This document shows positions 1-6,407 of a stretch of DNA of 50,685 nt, in pieces (position 1 is the first letter of the stretch; each line of letters begins with the position of its first letter). Origin of the DNA: Caballeronia zhejiangensis (GTDB lineage: Bacteria; Pseudomonadota; Gammaproteobacteria; Burkholderiales; Burkholderiaceae); contig NZ_JFHD01000044.1 in assembly GCF_000698575.1 (NCBI RefSeq), positions 1-50,685 on the forward strand. Direction: 5' to 3'. The notes below the pieces were generated by a model. The model searched no databases. It was not told where the DNA came from and saw nothing but the letters and a program-made list of their open reading frames with translations. A program made the position numbers and the translations under genes.

Positions 1-1
1 T

Positions 2-466
2 TCGCGACGGCTCGACGCCGCCTTGCGCGCGCTGGCGCAACGTCCTCGCGCGTGGCTCGCCGCGCTCGCGTGGCAACTCGCGGGGCAGGCCGCGGGCGCC
101 ATCGAGAACTTCTTCGCGCTCTGGGTGATGGGCGTGCCCGTGACGTTCTCCGATGCCGTCGCCATCGAAGCCGTCGCGCAAATTGCGCGGCATGTGGCCT
201 TTTTCGTGCCGCTCGGCGTCGGCGTGCAGGATGCCGCCATCGTGCTGACGAGCCAGCTCGCCGGCATCGGCACGGAGGCGGCGCTGTCGCTCGCGCTCGT
301 CAAGCGCATGCGCGAAGTGCTGTCGGGCGGCCTGGCGCTTGCATCGTGGCTCGTCGCCGAGCGCGTGCGCCGCGCGGGAGGACCGCGCGAACTTGTCGAC
401 GTAACGCCGAGTCGCTCCAAGAATACTGCAACACTTGAAACCGAAACGTATCCTAATGAAAGGTGA
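2..466 (+). CDS. UPF0104/HpnL-like membrane protein, C-terminal part
   Basis: The reading frame is open from the first bases of the window, so the N-terminal part lies upstream. The visible 154 residues resemble the C-terminal transmembrane half of the lysylphosphatidylglycerol-synthase-type flippase-like family (UPF0104, which includes HpnL). Signs are the hydrophobic stretch around GQAAGAIENFFALWVMG, the segment FFVPLGVGVQDAAIVL (family members carry a similar P-G-GVQE/D turn) and the motif LALVKRMREVLSG before a last hydrophobic helix. These inner-membrane proteins are linked to lipid or hopanoid transport; the substrate cannot be told here. The polar tail after the last helix (about 35 residues) is not part of the family core. 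What follows is decayed DNA, so the end of this gene may mark a rearrangement boundary. Confidence 0.7.
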   Translation, partial: SRRLDAALRALAQRPRAWLAALAWQLAGQAAGAIENFFALWVMGVPVTFSDAVAIEAVAQIARHVAFFVPLGVGVQDAAIVLTSQLAGIGTEAALSLALVKRMREVLSGGLALASWLVAERVRRAGGPRELVDVTPSRSKNTATLETETYPNER

Positions 467-481
467 ATCCAGAGTTCTGGA

Positions 482-618
482 CATACGCTGTTCTTCTGGA
501 TCGTCGAGATTGCCGCGACGACGCTCGGCGAAACGGGCGGCGATCGGGGTCCATGTCGCTGAATCTGGGGTATCTGATCGGCTCGGCGACCTTCGCGCTG
601 TTGTTCCGTAGACCGTAA
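482..618 (+). pseudogene. Remnant of a COG4705-type membrane protein
   Basis: Read from 482, the frame gives HTLFFWIVEIAATTLGETGGD and then runs into a stop. A shift at about 545-553 continues it as MSLNLGYLIGSATFALLF, followed by an unrelated RRP and stop. The first piece matches the repeat motif FWI-K/E-ATT-GET of COG4705 membrane-anchored proteins of unknown function, and the second matches the helix that follows it. Only about 40 codons of a roughly 250-codon gene remain, broken by a frameshift and cut at both ends. The family call rests on recognition of this motif alone. Confidence 0.5.
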
Positions 619-897
619 TAATCTGTCACTTTTGCGCAATAAACCTGTCAACTCGCCGTAGAACGCAGGCCCGTGCCCGCTGAGCCTTGCAAGGCAACGG
701 CTTCCCGGAGCGAATCAATTGTGTCACCGGCGAAGGCAAGTTCGGCAGGGCTGGGCGGCGAGCTGCAGAGCAACGTCTGAGTCCGGCCAGTATCTGCCGT
801 TCCGCGAGGACGAAGCTCTGCCGCTCGAATGGCTGAGATAAGTTCAAACGAGCCATTCGAGTCACGTGTTGAAGTTTGGATGGGTGAGGGGCAGAGG
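619..897. other. Gene-poor stretch with an 11-bp inverted repeat
   Basis: No convincing coding region lies between the COG4705 remnant and the rcnA remnant. The clear structure is a perfect inverted repeat: CTCGAATGGCT at 824-834 and AGCCATTCGAG at 851-861, with a 16-base loop. It lies just downstream of the minus-strand rcnA stop codon and could have been its terminator, but no T-run follows on either strand. Confidence 0.55.
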
Positions 898-1275
898 TCA
901 CACCCAATTCAATGCAGAGGCACCCTGGTAAGCCATGTAGAAGCCGACGATCAGTATCAGAGCGCTCGAGAAATGCGGCGCCTTCCTCGCGAAATCGCCG
1001 AACCCGCTCCACTTCTTCGATACCTGTTTCACGCTCAGCGCCGCAATCGTTCCAGACGCGACCATCGTGAGCGCCAGCCCGATGCTAAAACACACGACGA
1101 GACCTGCTCCGAGCACGAATTGTTTCAACTGAAGACAAAGCAAGAGGACAGTGATCGACGCCGGACATGGTACGAGTCCGCCGGTCAGGCCGAACATGAT
1201 GATCTGTCCCGTGGTGACATCCTTGTTCGCAAAGCGCCGCTTGATGTCATTCGCGTGCGCGAATTCATGCGTGTT
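898..1275 (-). pseudogene. rcnA: 3' fragment of nickel/cobalt efflux gene rcnA
   Basis: The minus strand encodes the C-terminal part of an RcnA/NicO-family efflux protein. It begins at HEFAHANDIKRRF, the segment that follows the His-rich cytoplasmic loop. It continues through TTGQIIMFGLTGGLVPCP and ITVLLLCLQLKQF to the final helix VGFYMAYQG. The N-terminal membrane helices and the His-rich loop are gone: upstream, at about 1270-1276, the DNA changes into a plus-strand MFS gene. RcnA normally exports Ni and Co across the inner membrane; this fragment cannot do so. An in-frame start at 1311 exists, but the codons before HEF are antisense to MFS sequence. Confidence 0.75.
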
Positions 1276-2151
1276 GCCGGCGATGTGAGCTTGTTTCTGC
1301 CGATTGAGCATGCCTGTTTGGCTGAATCCTCATCGGGGCATGTCCGAACCGCGCTCTTCGCACGCTACAGCTTCATGGGCGCCGTCTCGGGCGCACTCGG
1401 CGCGCTGCTCGCGGGCACGCCAGACTGGATCAATTCGCGTTTCGGCATCCCCGCACTCACTGCCATGCGAGGGATGTTCGTGATCTACGCGTTGGCCGGC
1501 GTGGCGATTGCTTTGTTGTATCTACAGATGTCGGCTCAACGATCCGTTTCCACGGCACAGCACGCTCCGTTGGGCCCATCACGTAGCGTGGTGACGCGCC
1601 TTGCGTTGCTCTTTAGCGTCGACGCCTTCGCCGGAGGGCTGGTCGTGAATGCGCTTCTTACTCTGTGGCTGATTACGCGCTTCGATCTGTCCATTACCAC
1701 AGCTGGACAGTTCTTCTTCTGCACGGGCTTACTCAGCGCAGCCTCGCAACTCGCAGCAGCGCCACTAGCGCGCAGGATCGGCTTGCTCAACACAATGGTC
1801 TTCACGCACATGCCGTCAAGCCTATGCCTGATCGCAGCAGCGTTTGCCTCGTCCTTGCCGGTTGCGTTGCTCATGTTGCTGATGCGAAGCGCGTTGTCGC
1901 AACTCGATGTGCCCACTCGCAGCGCATACGTGATGGCGGTCGTCACGCCCGCTGAGCGCGCCGCAGCTGCGAGCTTCACAGCCGTGCCGCGCAGTCTGGC
2001 CGCGGCAGTGGCCCCAACCCTCGCGGGCGGCCTGATCGGATTCGGCTGGTTGGGCGCGCCTTTGGTCGCGTGCGGCGTGCTCAAGATCGCGTACGACCTG
2101 GCGTTGCTCGGTGCGTTTCGTCGCGTGCCGCCCCGTGGAGAAAGCGCATGA
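1267..2151 (+). pseudogene. MFS transporter lacking its N-terminal third
   Basis: From about 1273 the plus strand encodes an MFS permease starting inside the family, at VSLFLPIEHACLAES followed by RTALFARYSFMGAVSGALGA. The remaining hydrophobic segments run to residue 290 or so. Family members are about 400 residues, so roughly 110-120 N-terminal residues are missing, replaced by antisense rcnA sequence. The frame stays open back to 829, but those codons are antisense to rcnA and not MFS-like. ATG 1267 is the nearest in-frame start and would give 294 residues. The stop codon overlaps the ATG of the next gene (ATGA at 2148-2151), so the pair was once translationally coupled. The truncated product is probably non-functional, although the codons remain free of stops. 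Confidence 0.6.
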
Positions 2152-3200
2152 GCATGTCGATGAACGTCCACAGATGGGCACGGTTGGTTCGAGTGATCAC
2201 GATTCTTGCCGTTGTGTCGGTATCGCTTTATGCGCCAGTCGCGCCGATTGCGATTGCGGCGTCGAGCAATTCCGTGCCGACTAAGCTGCCGCTCCGTCAT
2301 ATTGCGGACGTGCCGCTGTCCGGTCGTGCGACTCGCTTCGACTATGAAAGCGCGGACCCCGCGCGCCATCTACTGTTCATCGCCCATCTTGGTGACGGGG
2401 AAGTGGTCGTCTTCGACACCGATGCCAACCGTGTCGTCGCGACGATTCCCGATGTTGCACAGGTGCATGGCGTGCTCGTCGTCCCGGAGCTGGGTCGAGT
2501 GTTCGCATCGGCGACCGGGACCAATGAGATCGTGGCCATCGATGAGAAGACACTGAAAGTCGTGGCGCGAATGCCGGGCGGCAGCTATCCGGACGGGATG
2601 GCTTACGCCCCCGAGGTTCACAAGCTCTACGTCTCTGATGAGACAGGAAAGACCGAGACGGTCATCGACACAACAACGACCCGACGCGTCGCCACCATTG
2701 CGCTGGGTGGTGAGGTCGGTAACACGCAATACGATTCCGTCTCGCACCACGTCTTCGTGAACGTCCAGACGCGGCAGCAACTCATTGAAATCGATCCCAC
2801 AAAGGATGCCATCGTCGCGCGCATTGACTTGCCAGGTGCCAAGGGCAATCACGGCCTGTTGATCGTGCCAAACCTTCGCCTCGGATTCATTGCGTGCGAA
2901 GGTAACGACCGGATGCTGGTGCTGGATCTGCAGACGAAGCGCGTTTCGCAATCCTTCGACGTTGGTGCTGATCCGGACGTTCTCGCATTCGATTCATCGA
3001 GTCACACGGTGTACGTTGCGGGCGAACAAGGCATGACCTCGATATTCGAGGCGGATGCGAAAGGCGTTCGGCATCTGGCTGATGGACAGGTAGGGCCGAA
3101 CGCTCACGTGGTTTACGTCGACGCCAAAACGCATTACTCGTACTTCCCGCTAAAGAGTGTCGAAGGACGACCGATGCTGCGGATCTTGGCGCCGCAGTAA
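2148..3200 (+). CDS. YncE-family secreted beta-propeller protein
   Basis: A 350-residue protein with an N-terminal signal peptide: a basic n-region, a hydrophobic core at about 14-28 and a cleavage-like AIAAS near 38. The rest is a chain of beta-propeller blades with YncE/PQQ-type repeats, such as LFIAHLGDGEVVVFDTDANRVVATI, VFASATGTNEIVAID and LYVSDETGKTETVIDT (each about 40 residues apart). It should be periplasmic; the ligand is unknown. ATG 2148 is chosen because it overlaps the stop of the MFS gene and leads straight into the signal peptide. An in-frame ATG at 2070 lies inside the MFS gene. Its neighbours suggest a small membrane/periplasm module with the next gene. YncE proteins are often listed as cell-surface or metal-related, but nothing here proves that. 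Confidence 0.75.
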   Translation: MSMSMNVHRWARLVRVITILAVVSVSLYAPVAPIAIAASSNSVPTKLPLRHIADVPLSGRATRFDYESADPARHLLFIAHLGDGEVVVFDTDANRVVATIPDVAQVHGVLVVPELGRVFASATGTNEIVAIDEKTLKVVARMPGGSYPDGMAYAPEVHKLYVSDETGKTETVIDTTTTRRVATIALGGEVGNTQYDSVSHHVFVNVQTRQQLIEIDPTKDAIVARIDLPGAKGNHGLLIVPNLRLGFIACEGNDRMLVLDLQTKRVSQSFDVGADPDVLAFDSSSHTVYVAGEQGMTSIFEADAKGVRHLADGQVGPNAHVVYVDAKTHYSYFPLKSVEGRPMLRILAPQ

Positions 3201-3233
3201 CAAAGGTTCAATTTAACCAACCGGAGAATCGAC

Positions 3234-3593
3234 ATGAAAGCCCTAGTCGGATTGGTTACGCTGGCTGCCGCCGTCTCGGCGAGCGCGGCATCACCTCGAG
3301 TGAACAACGGCCGAATCGTCGATGAACACGGCATGACGCTCTATTCGTTTAGCGGGCAAGGTGCGCCGGATGCCAATGCCTGCGAGGGCGACTGCGCGAG
3401 AAACTTCCCGCCCGCACTGGCGAGCCCGGGTGACTCGCCAAATGGAAAACTTGGGCTGGTCGATACTGCCACCGGCGAGCGCCAGTGGACGTATGACGGC
3501 AAACCGCTCTATCGCGGGTTGATGGACAAGAAGCCCGGCGATCGCGCCGGCGACGGTCTCAACACCGTCTGGCATAGTGTGCAGCCGCGTTAA
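3234..3593 (+). CDS. Secreted-repeat (lipoprotein_15-like) small protein
   Basis: A 119-residue exported protein. Residues 1-19 form a signal peptide ending ASA-AS. The mature part carries the two short repeats typical of the PF03640 secreted repeat: GRIVDEHGMTLYSFSGQG followed by the pair CEGDC, then RQWTYDGKPLYRGLMDKKPG-D. In this family the repeats flank a short Cys-containing loop; the two cysteines could form a disulphide. It follows the beta-propeller gene by 33 bases with a GGAG ribosome site at 3222-3225, so the two are likely co-transcribed. The function of the family is not established. Confidence 0.75.
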   Translation: MKALVGLVTLAAAVSASAASPRVNNGRIVDEHGMTLYSFSGQGAPDANACEGDCARNFPPALASPGDSPNGKLGLVDTATGERQWTYDGKPLYRGLMDKKPGDRAGDGLNTVWHSVQPR

Positions 3594-3892
3594 TTGGGCT
3601 CGTTAGACTGAGACCTTGATTCACATTGACGCCGAAAAGTTTGTCCGAGCGAACAGCCAGCAGATTTTTTCTGAGAAGTCAGGCGGAGGCCGGCGGATGA
3701 CTGCGCCACTCCAATCAGGCGTCTTTCGACTCGAACGACTGCTCCGACGGCGTTTGACCACCACGTAAGCCGCGTTCGAGGTGCCGCGAACGGTTCATTG
3801 ATGCGGTTCAGCTGTACAAGGAAATCCAGCCGACTCACCATCCGCCATTTCCACAGTCGTTCCGGCCGAATTTCGGCTTCGCATTGCTAAGT
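3594..3892. other. Intergenic, no gene recognised
   Basis: About 300 bases between convergent genes. I see no conserved coding frame, RNA gene or strong hairpin. The reading frames present are short and unlike any family I know. Confidence 0.5.
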
Positions 3893-4351
3893 TTACTCCC
3901 AGGAGCCGACGTCGGAATCGTTGCCTTCGCCACCTGCTTTGGTGTCCGCTCCATAGCTGAACACGTCGATTTCGCCGTGCACGCCCGGATTCAGATACTG
4001 ATACTGGCCGCCCCACGGATCGTTTGGCAGGTGCGCCAGATAGCCGCCGTCCCTCCAGTTGTTCGGCACCGGATCGGTTGATGGCTTTTTGATCAGCGAG
4101 CGCAACCCCTGCTCCTGCGTCGGATACCGGCCGTTATCCAGGCGATACAGCTTGAGCGCCTGCATGATGGTACCGATCTCTTGGTGCGCGGCGACGCGGC
4201 GCGCCTCGTCCGGACGGCTCATGACCTTCGGCACGATCAGTGCGGCGAGAATGCCAAGAATCGCGATCACGACCATGATTTCGACCAGCGTGAAGCCGCC
4301 ATGACTGCGCACTTTGAACAGCTGCTTCTTGTTTTGCAGCGTTGCTTCCAC
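3893..4351 (-). CDS. gspG: Type II secretion major pseudopilin GspG, orphan
   Basis: A 152-residue type IV pilin-like protein. The prepilin peptidase site is G19-F20 in the motif GGFTLVEIMVV, with Glu at mature position 5, followed by the usual hydrophobic helix. The C-terminal half has the GspG signature: NGRYPTQEQGLRSLI, DPWGGQYQYLNPG and FSYGADTKAGGEGNDSDVGSW, which includes the acidic calcium-binding loop. GspG is the major subunit of the type II secretion pseudopilus and needs GspE, F, O and others. None of them is within this window, so this copy is isolated. It may serve the chromosomal T2SS elsewhere or be a stray duplicate. The length is normal for the family and the frame is intact. 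Confidence 0.9.
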   Translation of the reverse strand: MEATLQNKKQLFKVRSHGGFTLVEIMVVIAILGILAALIVPKVMSRPDEARRVAAHQEIGTIMQALKLYRLDNGRYPTQEQGLRSLIKKPSTDPVPNNWRDGGYLAHLPNDPWGGQYQYLNPGVHGEIDVFSYGADTKAGGEGNDSDVGSWE

Positions 4352-4422
4352 ATCTGCTTGGCCAAGTTTCTATTTAAATTAAGAGGATGTGTAGGGAGCG
4401 ATATCTGTATTGGCGCGTCCGC
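4352..4422. other. AT-rich upstream region of gspG
   Basis: The bases just before the gspG start (about 4366-4395) are much more AT-rich than their surroundings and include TTTAAATTAA. This is where a promoter would be expected, but I cannot fix its boxes. Confidence 0.3.
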
Positions 4423-4707
4423 TTACTTACCACCGAGAACCTTTAGCTGCTCGAGTGGGCATTCGGGAACCGCCCAGTCTAGCAATTCTCTGTCGCGGAT
4501 GGCAGGAACGCGGTCGAGCGGGGTTGGCGCGCAACAGGGGTGCCCCGTGCGGAAACAGACCGGGCAGAATGTTGACGGAGAGAACGGGCCCTCCAGGGAG
4601 AAGGGGCCGACGCGATGTTCGCCGGAACATACAGGCGCGCTCGTGTGATCGAAGTGCAGCCGAGACCTGGGCGCATTCCTCGGCAACGTGAACGAATGGA
4701 TGGCCAT
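4423..4707 (-). CDS. Small Cys-rich hypothetical protein
   Basis: A possible 94-residue protein starting three bases after the creA stop on the same strand, so probably read as part of that unit. It has a cluster CPVC-x5-HPCC at about 48-58 that resembles a small metal-binding knuckle. There is no signal peptide or membrane helix. Codon third positions are GC-rich, like real genes here, but no homologous family is recognised, so it could be a chance frame. Confidence 0.35.
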   Translation of the reverse strand: MAIHSFTLPRNAPRSRLHFDHTSAPVCSGEHRVGPFSLEGPFSPSTFCPVCFRTGHPCCAPTPLDRVPAIRDRELLDWAVPECPLEQLKVLGGK

Positions 4708-4710
4708 CTC

Positions 4711-5190
4711 TTATTCCGCGGTTTGCCGGCCGCGTATAGGCAATCGGATCACGTCAACATGACCAGGCAGGTCCCCTGCGAGTTCACTTTCCGTGTAACT
4801 GAAATACAGCACCGTTAGCCTGCTCGGATCGAGAATCCGGAATACGTGAACGACCCTGAAGATTGGATCCACGGACTCGTCGAACACCTGCGCCTGTTTG
4901 GGGACCTGGCTTGGCATCGTCAGCTTGCCTACTTGATGACATGAAGCCTGCACGTCAGGCGTACGCGTCGGCGGAGAGTTTCCACCCAGGGCATTTGCGT
5001 CGTGTGATCTTGAAACGTAGCAGGCGACGCCCTTCAAAAGGGGATCGTTATAAGCGGAGATGTCGATTTGACCACCGTAGCGCTGTGAATGCGTCGAGAT
5101 TCTCGCCAATTGCTCGCCATGAGCGAGCGAGGACAGGAAAATGGCAAGTGCGGTTGCCACATTCGAAACAAGGACAAGGCTGCGTGCCAT
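4711..5190 (-). CDS. creA: CreA family periplasmic protein
   Basis: A 159-residue protein with a signal peptide (hydrophobic core at about 5-21, cleavage near AHG). The CreA family (PF05981) is shown by ISAYNDPLLKGVACYVS, then ASCHQVGKL and FRVVHVFRILDPSRLTVLYFSYT. Three cysteines are visible, which may pair in the periplasm. The family is conserved in proteobacteria, but its role is unknown; the name comes from the cre locus of E. coli. ATG 5190 is preferred over an upstream ATG at 5280 because it begins the signal peptide and has AGGAG eight bases upstream. It is followed closely by the small Cys-rich ORF. Confidence 0.8.
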   Translation of the reverse strand: MARSLVLVSNVATALAIFLSSLAHGEQLARISTHSQRYGGQIDISAYNDPLLKGVACYVSRSHDANALGGNSPPTRTPDVQASCHQVGKLTMPSQVPKQAQVFDESVDPIFRVVHVFRILDPSRLTVLYFSYTESELAGDLPGHVDVIRLPIRGRQTAE

Positions 5191-5535
5191 GACACATCTC
5201 CTGAAATTGTTCTGGTGGCGAAGACGAAGTCCCGTGGACGGTCGTACTTGGTGTTTCAGCCAGCCTATGACCGCGCGCATGTCGAGCTCTGATGCACGTC
5301 AACGTATGGCCGACTAAACGGCATCGAGTTGCAATCAATTGGAGCCCCATCGAGCGACTTACGCCGACACTCAGTTTCGCGTCGCATGATCTCGCAGCCG
5401 CTCGTTGCATCTTTGAGTATTCTTGATCTTGTCCGCCACCGAAGAATGCTCGGTTTGAACAGAGTGTTAGGTGCGATCCATCTCGGTGGTTCGAGAGGTA
5501 GCGCTATGAACAATCGACGCCTTGTATCGATGTGC
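5191..5535. other. Intergenic, no gene recognised
   Basis: About 345 bases between creA and the membrane-protein gene on the same strand. It must hold the creA promoter, but I cannot place it with confidence. No RNA gene or mobile-element end was seen. Confidence 0.4.
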
Positions 5536-6177
5536 TCAATCTTTCGTGGTCCGGCCGTGCTCTGCGACAGGCGGACCGCTGACAGGGCGTCGCCACCTTA
5601 GCTTGCGTTGCTCAATCAGCATCTTCCAGTCAAACTTCATAAGCAAGTACACGAGAGTGAGCAGGGTCAACTGGGTAATGATGAAGTAGCCACTCAGATA
5701 TCCGCCTTCGAACTCGGACTCTGGATCGACGAACGCGGAAGCGAACCGTCCAAGATGAGCCCAGACTGAATAGCTGATCGCACGGCCGACAAAGAAACCG
5801 ACGCCGATGACTCGGAGTGGCAACCCCGACAGGCCATACGCGATGAACAGGTAGTTGAAAGGAAGCGGACCCAGGGCATATAAGAAGAAGGCGCCAACTG
5901 TCAGCTTTCTGCGCTTCTTCAGCCACACTTCAACCGCATCAATGTTTTCCCGGTCGGATTCGCGCATCAGCCGTCCTCGCACCAGGGAGCGCGAAGACCT
6001 GGGCAGCACCAGCCGTCCAATGGTTGCTGCGCTCGCGGCAACGATGGCAAATACGAATGGATTGCCCTTGGAATAATTGAACCCGACCCAGGACATGGCT
6101 ATCCATGTGGGCGGCGCGAACGCAGGCACGAGCTTGAGCAGCAGTACGACAACGAACAGCGTTGCCAGCGTCGACAT
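5536..6177 (-). CDS. Integral membrane protein, SNARE-associated/VTT-like
   Basis: A 213-residue polytopic membrane protein. Hydrophobic segments lie at about 3-20, 35-55, 92-115, 125-145 and 170-190. The middle part (FFLYALGPLPFNYLFIAYGLSGLPLRVIGVGFFVGR) resembles the G-x-P-N/F-x-G-x3-R core of DedA/VTT-type membrane proteins, so a lipid-handling or transport-related role is possible. A Lys/Arg-rich loop lies between helices 2 and 3. ATG 6177 is chosen over 6240 because it starts the first helix directly and has GGGGG a few bases upstream. It is divergent from the P-type ATPase gene. The family assignment is tentative. Confidence 0.6.
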   Translation of the reverse strand: MSTLATLFVVVLLLKLVPAFAPPTWIAMSWVGFNYSKGNPFVFAIVAASAATIGRLVLPRSSRSLVRGRLMRESDRENIDAVEVWLKKRRKLTVGAFFLYALGPLPFNYLFIAYGLSGLPLRVIGVGFFVGRAISYSVWAHLGRFASAFVDPESEFEGGYLSGYFIITQLTLLTLVYLLMKFDWKMLIEQRKLRWRRPVSGPPVAEHGRTTKD

Positions 6178-6407
6178 GGCACCCCCGCCGATTGACGTTC
6201 TTTCGAGCTTGCTCGTGCGACGGGACGCCAGGGTTGACACGGATCAATCAGGTCGCAGCAAGGATCCCATCCGGTGGAGAGGGATAGTTGATGCTGATCA
6301 AGCAAATTTAAGGGATGCGTCCATACACTTTGACTCTGCTCGCGGTTCAAATTGACCCGCAGAGACTCGTCCCGCGTCGGATCTCGACTCATTTCTATCA
6401 ACCCGTC

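Noticed and set aside
829..1266. Plus-strand frame from 829 as the true start of the MFS gene
   Set aside because: These codons are antisense to a recognisable RcnA C-terminus and have no MFS features.
1536..2369. 277-codon minus-strand frame
   Set aside because: Arg/Ala-rich shadow of the MFS and beta-propeller genes.
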